From Streptomyces sp. LX-29 (GTDB lineage: Bacteria > Actinomycetota > Actinomycetes > Streptomycetales > Streptomycetaceae): DNA of 64,000 nt. Positions within the stretch are counted from its first letter, which is position 1, and the number at the start of each line of letters is the position of its first letter. Below are positions 34,606 to 42,694 of this stretch, piece by piece. The position numbers and the translations under genes were made by a program. The stretch lies in contig NZ_CP089746.1 in NCBI RefSeq assembly GCF_029541745.1, forward strand, positions 2,914,001 through 2,978,000, written 5' to 3'. Under the pieces are notes generated by a model. The model made no database searches. It was given only the letters and a program-made list of their open reading frames with translations, and was not told the DNA's origin.

Positions 34606-36921
34606 TTGAGACGCGTACGACGCTCACCACGCTTAGGGACGGCGGCGCTGACCGCCTTCCTGCTGCCCGTCGCCGCACTGGCCGGCCTCGCCACCCCCGC
34701 CGCCTCGGCGGCCCCGACGGAGTCGACGGCGGCCGCGGCGGCCACCGCCACCTTCGCCAAGACCTCCAGCTGGGACGGCGGCTTCCAGGGCCAGTTCACC
34801 ATCAAGAACACCGGCACCACGACGATCAACTCCTGGACCGTGGAGTGGGACTTCCCCTCCGGAACCTCCGTCGGCGCGTACTGGGACGCGCTGGTCACCA
34901 CCTCCGGCGGCCACCACACGGCCCGCAACCGCGAGTACAACGGCACCATCGCGCCCGGCGCCAGCGCCAGCTTCGGCTTCGTCGCCGGCGGCGACGGCGA
35001 GCCGTCCAGCTGCACGCTGGACGGCGGCTCCTGCGACGGCGCGCCACCCACCGACACCCCGCCGAGCGCCCCCGGAGCCCCCACGTCCACCGGCGTCACG
35101 GCCACCTCGATCTCGCTGAACTGGCCGGCCGCCACCGACGACAAGGGCGTCAAGAACTACGACCTGCTCCGCGACGGGTCGGTCGTCGGCACCACCGGTG
35201 CGACCTCGTACACCGACACGGGCCTGACCCCGGGCACCGCCTACACCTACACGGTGGTGGCCCGGGACTCGGCGGGCCAGACGGGCCCGGCGAGCCCGCC
35301 CACCACCCTCCGGACCTCGGGCTCCGGGACCGACGAGCCGCCGGGCGCCCCCGGCGCACCTCAGGCGAGCGAGATCACCCAGACGGGCCTCGCACTGACC
35401 TGGACCGCGGCCACGGACGACAAGGGGATCAAGAACTACGACGTGCTGCGCGGCGGCACGGTCGTCGGCACCTCCGACTCCACCTCGTACACCGACACCG
35501 GCCTGACCCCGGGCACCGACTACACGTACACCGTCGTGGCCCGCGACACCGCCGGCCAGACGGGCCCGGCGAGCCCGCCCACCACGGTGCGCACCCAGGG
35601 CGGGGACAACCCCACCGAACGAGTCAAGGTGGGCTACTTCACCCAGTGGGGCATCTACGGCCGCGCCTTCCCGATCAGGAAGCTCGACACCAACGGCGCC
35701 GCCGCCAGGCTCACCCACGTCAACTACGCCTTCTCCAACCTCCACCCGACCGAGCTGACCTGCCTCAACGGCGTCACCAAGGCCACCACCCCCAACCCCC
35801 AGGACCCCAACCAGGGTGACGGGGCCGGGGACTCCTGGGCCGACTACGAGAAGGGCTTCGCCGCCGGCGAGTCCGTGGACGGCGTCGGGGACACCTGGAA
35901 CCAGCCGCTGGCCGGCAACTTCAACCAACTGAAGAAGCTCAAGGCCAAGTACCCGCACCTGAAGACGACCATCTCCCTCGGCGGCTGGACGTACAGCAAG
36001 TACTTCTCCGACGCGGCCAAGACCGAGGGCTCCCGCCAGAAGTTCGTCAAGTCCTGCGTCGACATGTACATCAAGGGCAACCTGCCGGTGGTCAACGGCC
36101 GCGGCGGCACCGGCGTGGCCGCCGGCGTCTTCGACGGCATCGACCTCGACTGGGAGTGGCCCGGCGCCGAGGGCCACCCGGGCAACCACTGGTCACCCGA
36201 GGACAAGGCGAACAACACCCTGCTGTTCGCCGAGTTCCGCAGGCAACTCGACGCGCTCTCCACGACCACGGGCAAGAAGTACCTGCTCACCGCCTTCACC
36301 CCGGCCGACCCGGCCAAGATCGCGGCCGGCTGGGACATCACCACCAGGGACGGCACGCCCAGCGTCTTCGACTACATGGACTTCGCCAACGTCCAGGGCT
36401 ACGACTTCCACGGCTCGGGCAACGACAACTCCTGGGAACCCGACCGCACCGGCCACGCCGGCAACCTCTACCGGGACGCCCAGGACCCGTACACCACGAA
36501 GTTCAACGTCGACGACACGGTGAAGGTCTACCTGGACGCCGGCGTCCCGGCCAGGAAGCTCACCGTCGGCCTGGCCTTCTACGGCCGCGGCTGGCAGCAG
36601 GTCGAGGACGGCGGCGCGAAGGGCGAGTGGCAGAAGGCGGGCGGCGCCGCCCCCGGCCAGTTCCCCGAGGAGGCCGGCACCCGCGGCTACGACAACCTCA
36701 TCGCCTCCCTCCCCAACCTGACCGTGCACCACGACGAGCAGTCGGTGGCCACCTACGGCTACACCGGCCCGAACGGCCAGTGGTGGACCTTCGACGACGC
36801 CTGGTCCATCGGCAAGAAGACCGCGTACATCAAGAGCAGGGGCCTCCTCGGCGGGATGGTCTGGGAGATGTCCGGCGACAGCGGCACCCTGATGACCGCC
36901 CTCGACACCGGCCTCCGCTGA
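34606..36921 (+). CDS. Secreted family 18 chitinase with CBM2-like and two fibronectin III domains
   Basis: 771 residues from TTG 34606, with GAGGAG just upstream. The order is signal peptide (~1-33), a cellulose/chitin-binding CBM2-like domain (~35-140), two FnIII repeats (~150-235 and ~245-335), and a GH18 barrel (~342-771). FDGIDLDWEWPG contains the DxxDxDxE signature with catalytic Glu517, and ISLGGWTYSKYF is the second GH18 motif. It hydrolyses chitin outside the cell. The upstream dre-like sites fit control by DasR. Confidence 0.92.
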   Translation: MRRVRRSPRLGTAALTAFLLPVAALAGLATPAASAAPTESTAAAAATATFAKTSSWDGGFQGQFTIKNTGTTTINSWTVEWDFPSGTSVGAYWDALVTTSGGHHTARNREYNGTIAPGASASFGFVAGGDGEPSSCTLDGGSCDGAPPTDTPPSAPGAPTSTGVTATSISLNWPAATDDKGVKNYDLLRDGSVVGTTGATSYTDTGLTPGTAYTYTVVARDSAGQTGPASPPTTLRTSGSGTDEPPGAPGAPQASEITQTGLALTWTAATDDKGIKNYDVLRGGTVVGTSDSTSYTDTGLTPGTDYTYTVVARDTAGQTGPASPPTTVRTQGGDNPTERVKVGYFTQWGIYGRAFPIRKLDTNGAAARLTHVNYAFSNLHPTELTCLNGVTKATTPNPQDPNQGDGAGDSWADYEKGFAAGESVDGVGDTWNQPLAGNFNQLKKLKAKYPHLKTTISLGGWTYSKYFSDAAKTEGSRQKFVKSCVDMYIKGNLPVVNGRGGTGVAAGVFDGIDLDWEWPGAEGHPGNHWSPEDKANNTLLFAEFRRQLDALSTTTGKKYLLTAFTPADPAKIAAGWDITTRDGTPSVFDYMDFANVQGYDFHGSGNDNSWEPDRTGHAGNLYRDAQDPYTTKFNVDDTVKVYLDAGVPARKLTVGLAFYGRGWQQVEDGGAKGEWQKAGGAAPGQFPEEAGTRGYDNLIASLPNLTVHHDEQSVATYGYTGPNGQWWTFDDAWSIGKKTAYIKSRGLLGGMVWEMSGDSGTLMTALDTGLR

Positions 36922-36989
36922 CCCTCCCCTCCCTCCTCCACCCCTCCCCGTCCCCCACACACCCGCACTGACCTGCGGAAAGGAGATTC

Positions 36990-37020
36990 TTGCCAGCGCG
37001 GAGGCGGGATCCGCTAGGCT
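36990..37020 (+). promoter_or_regulatory. Predicted tRNA promoter
   Basis: TTGCCA (36990-36995) and TAGGCT (37015-37020) are 19 bp apart. They lie 27 bp before the tRNA gene, in an otherwise gene-free gap of 125 bp after the chitinase. Confidence 0.5.
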
Positions 37021-37046
37021 AGTCGCCGGATCCGCGTGATCCCCCC

Positions 37047-37122
37047 GCCTCCGTAGCTCAGGGGATAGAGCACCGCTCTCCTAAAGCGGGTGTCGCAGGT
37101 TCGAATCCTGCCGGGGGCACCA
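37047..37122 (+). tRNA. tRNA-Arg (anticodon CCT), CCA encoded; AICE integration target
   Basis: A full cloverleaf can be drawn: acceptor GCCTCCG/CGGGGGC, D-arm GCTCAGGGGATAGAGC, anticodon stem around CTCCTAA (anticodon CCT), T-arm with GTTCGAATC, and encoded CCA. Its last 45 bases fall within the 47-bp att repeat. The 3' half is therefore supplied by the integrated element while the gene stays intact. Confidence 0.95.
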
Positions 37123-37124
37123 GC
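37078..37124. repeat. attL core (47-bp direct repeat)
   Basis: This is identical to 48574-48620 over 47 bases, starting CTCCTAAAGCGGGTGTCG in the anticodon loop and ending CACCAGC just past CCA. The bases on either side differ between copies, which fixes the boundaries. Confidence 0.95.
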
Positions 37125-37127
37125 GCG

Positions 37128-37159
37128 AAGGCCCCGGACCGATCATGGTCCGGGGCCTT
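37128..37159 (+). terminator. Hairpin terminator just downstream of the tRNA (element DNA)
   Basis: AAGGCCCCGGACC pairs with GGTCCGGGGCCTT around GATCAT and is followed by T residues. It belongs to the integrated element. The tRNA's presumed original terminator now lies beyond attR, at 48644. Confidence 0.75.
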
Positions 37160-37182
37160 TGACATCCACTTCTGACATCAAC
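37160..37182. repeat. Putative integrase arm site, left end
   Basis: TGACATCCACTTC followed by TGACATCAAC is a 23-bp block holding two TGACATC motifs 14 bp apart. It recurs with two changes near the right end (48467-48489). Matching blocks inside both ends suggest arm-type binding sites for Int or Xis. Confidence 0.5.
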
Positions 37183-37190
37183 CGCGGCGG

Positions 37191-38357
37191 TCAGCCAGGG
37201 ACGGTACCCGGGCCAGGGCGCCGCTTGAGCAGCCGGTCCATGTGGCTGATGGCCTCGCGCTGGGTGTCCTGGACGACGTGGGTGTAGACGTCCATGGTGA
37301 TGCTGATCTGACTGTGCCCGAGGATCTCCATCACGACGCGGGGAGCCACGCCGGCGGCGGTGAGAAGCGTCGCACACCCGTGGCGGGCATCGTGGAGCCG
37401 AATGACGCGAAGCCCGGCCTTCTCGGCCACTCGCGTGAACGAGCGGTAGAGGTTGCGCGGCTCCACGGGGTGCCCGGTCCGAGTGGTGAAGACGTGACCG
37501 CCGTCCCCCTTCCACTTCTCCCCCGCGCGCTCCCGGATGTCCACCTGCCGCATCCGGTGCCACCGAAGCGGTGCGATGCACATCGCGGGCAGCGGTACCG
37601 CACGACGGCGCCGGCCCTTCGGGTCGTCGTCGTAGAGCACTCCGCGCCGACGCTGCGTCTGCTGGCGGACGTAGAGAACGCGCTTCTCCAGGTCGACGTC
37701 AGCCCAGCGAAGGCCGACGATCTCACCCCGGCGTAGCCCCATGGTGATGGCGAGGACGAAGGCCGCGTACAGCGGATCCCGGCGGGCAGCGGCGAGGAAG
37801 CCCAGGGTCTCGTCAAGGGTCCACGGGGTCAGCTCACGGGCCTTGGCACGGGGTGGCTCGACGAGGCTCGCCACGTTGCGCGTGATCAGTTCTTCCCGGC
37901 AGGCGGCCGAGAGCGCGGTGCGGAGCACCCGGTGCGATTCCTTCGCCGTGGCCGCGGTGGTCTTCCGCTCCAACTGGACCAGAAAGCGGCGTACGTCGGT
38001 GACGCCGAGAGACTCCAGTCGCTTGGCTCCGATCAACGGCACCAGGTACAGCCGCACGTGCGCCTCGTACTTGTCGTACGTGCTCAGCTTGCGGCGCGGT
38101 TTGACGACGTTCTCCAGCCAGTACGGCAGCCACTCGGCGAGCTTGGCCGACTTGGTGGGCACCGGTATGCCGGAGTCCACCTTGGCCAGGAGATCGCGAC
38201 GCTTGGTGTCGCACTCGGTCCAGGTCTTGCCGTAGGCGAACTTGCGGGCGCGGGTGCCGTCCGGCTGAAGGACGTAGACGGCGCACTGGTACCGGCCGTC
38301 CTTGCGCTTGGTGATGGTGCCCGCGCCGTTGGGGTTGCGCTTGCGCTGCGGTGGCAT
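37191..38357 (-). CDS. int: Tyrosine recombinase (AICE integrase)
   Basis: 388 residues of the phage-integrase family. An arm-binding AP2-like N terminus (RKRNPNGAGTITKRKDGRYQCAVYV) and a SAM-like core-binding domain precede the catalytic domain. Active-site residues include Arg in TMGLRRGEIVGLRW, His/Arg in HDARHGCATLL and the nucleophile Tyr in ITMDVYTHV. It recombines attP with the tRNA-Arg gene. Its ATG overlaps the xis stop codon by one base, and its 3' end faces attL, as in pSAM2. Confidence 0.95.
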   Translation of the reverse strand: MPPQRKRNPNGAGTITKRKDGRYQCAVYVLQPDGTRARKFAYGKTWTECDTKRRDLLAKVDSGIPVPTKSAKLAEWLPYWLENVVKPRRKLSTYDKYEAHVRLYLVPLIGAKRLESLGVTDVRRFLVQLERKTTAATAKESHRVLRTALSAACREELITRNVASLVEPPRAKARELTPWTLDETLGFLAAARRDPLYAAFVLAITMGLRRGEIVGLRWADVDLEKRVLYVRQQTQRRRGVLYDDDPKGRRRRAVPLPAMCIAPLRWHRMRQVDIRERAGEKWKGDGGHVFTTRTGHPVEPRNLYRSFTRVAEKAGLRVIRLHDARHGCATLLTAAGVAPRVVMEILGHSQISITMDVYTHVVQDTQREAISHMDRLLKRRPGPGTVPG

Positions 38358-38536
38358 CAGGCGGCCTCGGCAATCTGGTGGGTGATGAAGTCGCGGAGTG
38401 CGGCGGCGGGTATGCGTCGGGCGCGGCCGATGGTGATGGAGACCAGGCGGTGCGAGCGGATCAGGTCGTAGACGGTGGAGCGACCGAGCTTGAGCCGGGC
38501 CATGACCTCCGGCACGGTGAGCAGCTCGTCAGCCAT
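38357..38536 (-). CDS. xis: Excisionase Xis (HTH)
   Basis: 59 residues from ATG 38536: MADELLTVPEVMARLKLGRS, then a second helix ending STVYDLIRSHRL. This is a MerR-like helix-turn-helix of the excisionase family, with a basic wing (IGRARRIPAAALRDF). It directs Int towards excision. It overlaps both neighbours: the rep stop lies within its first three codons, and its TGA shares a base with the int ATG. rep-xis-int is therefore one coupled operon. Confidence 0.88.
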   Translation of the reverse strand: MADELLTVPEVMARLKLGRSTVYDLIRSHRLVSITIGRARRIPAAALRDFITHQIAEAA

Positions 38537-39896
38537 GGGTGGGTTCTCCTTCCGTTCCGGAGGCGGGGGTGATGGTGGCGGCGAGCCATTCCTCAGCCGG
38601 GGTGAGGCCGGCCCCGGCGTAGGCCCAGTGGGCGAGGACGAGCGTGGTGTCGTCGTCCTGGTCGGGGCCGGTGGTGGAGGCGTTGGCCTGGGCGCGGCGC
38701 CAGGCGGCGCGGGTGTCGCGGAGTGCGCCGAGGGTGGTGGAGTAGCGGCGGGACTTGGTGGAGAAGTGGCCGCGGAAGCCGAGCATGTGGGCCCAGGCGC
38801 GGAGCCGGAGGTGTTCCAGGTCCTTGCGGGCGCCCAGGGACCAGGCGGTGCGGATCAGCCGGCAGGCGTGCTCGGTGATGTCGAGCTGCGCGAGTTCAGC
38901 GATGAACCGGAGGGGCCGGTCAAGGGCGCCCGTCGCGGTCTCGGCTCCCTTGGTGGCGTACTTGGCGATGTAGGCGGCGACAGCGCGTTCGGTCAGCTCG
39001 GTGCCGTGGTCGAGTTCGGGCCCGCGGATCGGCCGTACGTCGAGCTGCTCACCGAAGGCGAAGGTGCGGGCACGGCCGTCGATCACGGGACCGGCGACCT
39101 TGGCCTTGGAGGCGGCGGCGCGGATGGCGTCGTCCAGGAGGGCGACGGTAGCCCAGGCCGGGGGCGGGGTGTCGCCGCCGTCGGGTCCGTCGAGGCGTAT
39201 GACGGCGTGGAAGTGGACGGCGCCGCGTTTCTGGTACTCGGCGACCTTGGCGAAGGACAGCCGGGCGTGGTGGCGAAGGGCTCGTTGGGTGAGGCCGGCC
39301 CGCTTGGCGATCTCCCGGCGGAGGTAGACGGAGAAGCGTCGCCACAGGGGTCCGGCGTGCGCGTTCCAGAGGACGGCGGCTTCGTAGTCGTAGCGGTCGG
39401 GGTCGAGCGGGGTGCCGAGGAGGGCGTCGTCCTGGTCGTGGCGGGCGCCGCAGCGGCAGGGCCGCACCGTGCCGCCGGGCCCTTTGGGTCGGTTGTGGAC
39501 CGGGCCGAAGCCTGGTGCGGTGAAGGTGGCGAAGACGCGGGGGTGTGTGGCGACCCGTTCGGGGACGCCTTTGCCGCCGCGGAGTCCGGCGGTGATCAGG
39601 TGGAAGGTGTCGCGGCGGTAGGTCTCGGCGCAGGCGGGGCAGCGGGTGACGCGGCGGTTGTTGCAGCGCACGAGGAGGTGGCCGGCGGGCAGGTCGGCCG
39701 AGTCCAGGTGGTGCAGTACGCGGCCGATCTCGCCGGTTCGTCGGTCGACGTGGTGCTCGGTGCGGTGGCCGTCGAGGCGGATGGGACGGGTGCAGCCGCC
39801 GAGGCCGGAGAGCTGGCGGAGCAGGGCGGGCAGGGTGCCGAGGGCCGCCAGGGTGCCGAGTTCGGGCAGCGGCGGCGGGGTGGCGCGGGTGATGAT
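38529..39896 (-). CDS. Rolling-circle replication initiator (RepSA-like), apparent ATC start
   Basis: About 455 residues. The HUH motif (AVHFHAVIRL) and downstream tyrosine motif (AAYIAKYATKG) identify a relaxase-like nicking initiator that replicates the excised circle; a Cys-rich zinc region (TRCPACAETY, RPCRCGARH) precedes them. Family-like sequence continues about 75 codons upstream of the first usable start, GTG 39671 (GGCTRPIRLDGH..., RTGEIGRVLHHL). AGAGGAG lies 5 nt before an ATC at 39896 where an ATG would be expected. Either ATC is used, or initiation at 39671 gives a shortened protein. Confidence 0.82.
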   Translation of the reverse strand: MITRATPPPLPELGTLAALGTLPALLRQLSGLGGCTRPIRLDGHRTEHHVDRRTGEIGRVLHHLDSADLPAGHLLVRCNNRRVTRCPACAETYRRDTFHLITAGLRGGKGVPERVATHPRVFATFTAPGFGPVHNRPKGPGGTVRPCRCGARHDQDDALLGTPLDPDRYDYEAAVLWNAHAGPLWRRFSVYLRREIAKRAGLTQRALRHHARLSFAKVAEYQKRGAVHFHAVIRLDGPDGGDTPPPAWATVALLDDAIRAAASKAKVAGPVIDGRARTFAFGEQLDVRPIRGPELDHGTELTERAVAAYIAKYATKGAETATGALDRPLRFIAELAQLDITEHACRLIRTAWSLGARKDLEHLRLRAWAHMLGFRGHFSTKSRRYSTTLGALRDTRAAWRRAQANASTTGPDQDDDTTLVLAHWAYAGAGLTPAEEWLAATITPASGTEGEPTHG

Positions 39897-39991
39897 GGTG
39901 ACTCCTCTTGCGGCGTCGGTCGTGAGGGGCTGGGCCGCCGGGGCGGCGGATGCTTGGCGGTATCGAGGCCGCCCCGGCGGTCATGGGCGGG

Positions 39992-40309
39992 TCAGCGGCG
40001 GTGGTGGTCCCGCTGGCCGGTGAGCAGAGAGCGCAGGACGACGGCGGCCACGGCGACGGACACGGCCGCGACGGCGACCGCGGCGAGCAGGGCCGTCAGG
40101 ACGATGCCGACCGTGACGACGGCGGCGATCGCACCGGCGCCGGCCCCGATCGACGGCGCCATGCGGCGGGCCGGGGCGGGGGCGGCGAGGTGCTGGCAGG
40201 AGCACGCCGGGGCGTGACCGGGCCGGGTCACGTGGACGGCGGGACCGATCACGTGGGAAGACGGCAGGACCGGGGCTTCCGGGTACTTCGGTCGGAACAC
40301 GGAGATCAC
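39992..40309 (-). CDS. SpdB-like spread/membrane protein
   Basis: 105 residues from GTG 40309. A Pro/His-rich N terminus with a CSCQ motif leads into two adjacent Ala/Val-rich membrane segments (residues ~52-90) and a basic tail. It resembles Spd proteins of AICEs and conjugative Streptomyces plasmids, which help move the element along recipient mycelium. It lies 95 bp upstream of rep on the same strand. Confidence 0.65.
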   Translation of the reverse strand: MISVFRPKYPEAPVLPSSHVIGPAVHVTRPGHAPACSCQHLAAPAPARRMAPSIGAGAGAIAAVVTVGIVLTALLAAVAVAAVSVAVAAVVLRSLLTGQRDHHRR

Positions 40310-40317
40310 CTCTCGAC

Positions 40318-40333
40318 TACTCGTCTAGTCATG
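40318..40333. promoter_or_regulatory. KorSA-like operator half
   Basis: TACTCGTCTAGTCATG shares ACTCGTCTA with the site at 44546. It lies between two spd genes, just upstream of 40309. Confidence 0.45.
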
Positions 40334-40519
40334 TGAGCCGTTGACGACGTCCACGCCGGAGCGCGTGCCGGACTCGATCGGCGGGGCGAGGGCGGTTTCG
40401 GAGAGCCAGAAGCCGAACAGCGCGATCACGGCGGCGACCCAGAGGCGGACACCGAGGAACTTGATCGCGAGCCAGACGACGATTCCGAGGACAAAGACCA
40501 GGGGCAGGCTGACGGTCAC
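40325..40519 (-). CDS. Small AICE membrane protein
   Basis: 64 residues: a single long hydrophobic region (residues 4-42, probably two helices) with FLGVRLWVAAVIALFGFWLSET, then a polar tail. Small proteins of this layout are common in the spread module of AICEs. Function in transfer is inferred from position only. Confidence 0.6.
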   Translation of the reverse strand: MTVSLPLVFVLGIVVWLAIKFLGVRLWVAAVIALFGFWLSETALAPPIESGTRSGVDVVNGSHD

Positions 40520-40531
40520 GGGCAGGTCCCT

Positions 40532-40717
40532 TCAGCGGACGGGGCAGCGGTGGGTGCGCGCGGCCAACTCGGCGGCGGCGCGGCTGTCGTAGTCGGCGGA
40601 GAAGCCGCAGTTCGGGGCCGTGCACGCGGCGGTGTGCTTCTCTCGGCCGCGCTGGTCGTGGGCGGTGCCGACGCGTACGGGGCCGATGCGGGCGACGTCG
40701 CGGAAGCGGCGGAGCAT
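40532..40717 (-). CDS. SpdA-like mobile element transfer protein
   Basis: 61 residues: MLRRFRDVARIGPVRVGTAH at the N terminus, then a CTAPNCGF cysteine pair and SRAAAELAARTHRC at the end. This matches small 'mobile element transfer' (SpdA-type) proteins of pSAM2 relatives. It may bind zinc through Cys and His residues. It lies 12 bp from the next spread gene in one leftward run. Confidence 0.68.
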   Translation of the reverse strand: MLRRFRDVARIGPVRVGTAHDQRGREKHTAACTAPNCGFSADYDSRAAAELAARTHRCPVR

Positions 40718-40719
40718 GC

Positions 40720-40902
40720 TCAGCCCTCCCGGCGGAGGCTGCGGCCGGAGAACTCGCGCAGGATGCGGGCCGCCTCGGCGGGGTCGTCGGTGCGGTCGGC
40801 AGCCTCCTCGGCGAGGAGCCGTGCGAGGGTCGGGTGACCGGTGGCTGCCATCTCCTGGGCGGCGTCGAGGTATTCGGATCGGGTGGGCAGGCGTCCAGCC
40901 AT
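40720..40902 (-). CDS. Small hypothetical AICE protein
   Basis: 60 residues from ATG 40902: MAGRLPTRSEYLDAAQEMAA and onwards, acidic and helical, with no membrane segment. AAAGGAATC upstream serves as ribosome site. Its stop is 2 bp from the SpdA-like start, so it belongs to the same transcript. Function unknown. Confidence 0.6.
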   Translation of the reverse strand: MAGRLPTRSEYLDAAQEMAATGHPTLARLLAEEAADRTDDPAEAARILREFSGRSLRREG

Positions 40903-41172
40903 GGGAGATCGATTCCTTTCAGGCGAGTTGGGCGGCGATGGCGTCCGCGAGCGGCGCCGGGACGCCGAGGCGGGCGCGGAGGGTGTCGGTGTCGATGGGG
41001 GCGCCGGTGCGGGCGTGGTGTTCGTCGGCGAGCTTCCGGGCGTGGTTGACCAGGGCGGGCGGGACGTGAACCGTCGTGGGCGGACCGACGTCTGACGGCG
41101 TCAAGTCCGAGGTCGGCACCTGTCGTTGCTCTACGGAGGAGCGCGTGAGCGGCTCGTGAGCACTACCGCTAG

Positions 41173-42069
41173 GCAGTTTCGTTTGGATCAGCCGGTCGTT
41201 GGTCTGGGTGTGCCGTTGACTGACGCGCAGTGGGCGCGGATCGAGCCGTTGCTCCCGGACCGGACGCCGAGGCGCGGTGGTCGGTGGCGGGACCATCGGG
41301 AGGTGATCGACGCGATCGCCTTCAAGTTCCAGACCGGAACCCAGTGGGTGCACCTTCCGGAGAAGTACGGCAACTGGCGAGGCGTCTACAACCGGCTGCG
41401 TATGTGGGCCGTCGACGGCACCTGGGAGCGAGTGTTCACCGCTCTCATAGCCCAGGCCGACGCGGACGAGGACCTGAACTGGGCCGTCTCTGTGGACTCC
41501 ACGATCGTGCGAGCACACCAGCACGCTGCCGGGGCCCGCAAAAGGGGGCCCCGGCTGGAGAACCGGCCGACCACGCCATCGGCCGGTCCCGCGGCGGGCT
41601 GACCACGAAGATCCACCTCGCGGCCGACGGCGACTGCCGGCCCCTGGCCTTCGTCCTCACGGCCGGCCAGGCCGGCGATGCACCCGCCTTCGGCGAGGTC
41701 ATGGCCCGTCTGCGCGTTCCCCGCCGACGTGGACGACCTCGCACCAGGCCGGACGTCGTCCTGGCCGACAAGGCGTACTCCTCACGTGCGATCCGCGAGC
41801 ATCTACGCCAGCGCGGCATCCGGGCAGTGATCCCCACCCGGGCGGATCAGCGCGGCCACCGGCTGCGTCGCGGCAGACACGGTGGGAGGCCACCCGCTTT
41901 CGACCGTGACGCGTACAAGCAGCGCAATACCGTCGAGCGGTGCATCAACCGCCTGAAGCAGTGGCGAGGGATCGCCACCCGCTACGAGAAGACAGCGGTC
42001 ATCTACCTGGCCGGACTCCACATCGCGGGCATCTTCCTCTGGTCCGCTCGGTGATCCAAACGAAACCGC
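41173..42069 (+). mobile_element. IS5-family-like insertion sequence, 897 bp
   Basis: Terminal inverted repeats GCAGTTTCGTTTGGATCA (left) and, reverse-complemented at the right end, GCGGTTTCGTTTGGATCA match at 17 of 18 bases. The flanking CTAG at 41169-41172 and 42070-42073 is the target duplication (or the CTAG target with TA duplicated). Size, CTAG target and two overlapping transposase frames fit the IS427-like group of IS5. Confidence 0.9.
41210..42054 (+). CDS. IS5-family transposase made by -1 frameshifting (orfAB)
   Basis: Frame A (41210-41602, GTG start VPLTDAQWARIEPLLPD) has the DUF4096-like N-terminal domain and the first catalytic Asp region (AVSVDSTIVRAHQHAAG). Frame B continues to 42054 with HLAADG, VVLADKAYSS and the ...ERCINRLKQWRGIATRYEK catalytic region. 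The frames overlap at a run A4G5C4 (41540-41552), suited to -1 slippage. Fused length is about 280 residues, normal for the family, so the IS looks intact. Confidence 0.85.
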
Positions 42070-42694
42070 CTAGGCTTGCCCTGCCTCTGATCACGCGGCT
42101 GGGCGCCCGGTTGCGTTGATCGGCGGGTTTCGAGTGGACCGGCGACCACGCCAGCCTGCCGCCCTGTGCGGTGGGTCCGCCTTACGGTGGGTGGTCGCCG
42201 GTCTCGTTTCTCTCCGGTGTCCCGGTCGCCGCTTCCGGCCGAGGAGGGCACGGTGGTGTGGGCGAGCAGGGTCCCGCCAAGGAAAGCCACGGCCGGCCAT
42301 CCGGCGACCAGGATCCGGAGCCAGGCCGGTACGTCGGTCAGATCGAGGAGTCCCGCGGTGGCGACGTTGGCACCCAGGGAGGCGGCCAGCGCGATGACGA
42401 ACCAGCACCAACCCGCCGCCTTGGACGAGCCCGACCGCAGCCGGCGCCAGGCCGCGACAAGCAGCAGGTCGACGGAGACGGGATAAGCCCAGGCTTTCCA
42501 GCCGTCCTGTCCGGCCGCCGAGGCAAGGTCGTGGAGGTGGGCGAAGGAGAGGGCGGCGGCGATGACCGCCTGTACGAGTACGGCGTCGACGCGTGCCAGG
42601 TGAGCACGCATGGGCGAGCCTCCTTCCGGTATCAGGCATGGCGGGGGTAGGGACGTGGCGCGGAGTCGGCCGCACCGGCCGTGGGGTGGCGGGA

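Larger units (their letters stand above)
40919..42611 (-). pseudogene. DUF2637 gene split by an IS5-like element
   Basis: The 5' part (42611 to ~42074) encodes about 180 residues with four membrane segments (VLVQAVIAAALSFAHLHDLA, AWAYPVSVDLLLVAAW, ...) of the DUF2637 type found beside AICE tra genes. The 3' part (41168 to 40919) encodes its C-terminal domain (ALVNHARKLADEHHARTG..., DTDTLRARLGVPAPLADAIA). Removing 41173-42069 and one CTAG rejoins them in frame (…QGKPSGSAHEP…), giving about 264 residues. As it stands, translation from the 5' part runs into the IS and stops. Confidence 0.85.

Noticed and set aside
41126..41602. Transposase frame start at 41126
   Set aside because: This start lies outside the inverted repeat, in DUF2637 sequence; GTG 41210 is inside the IS and fits the domain start.
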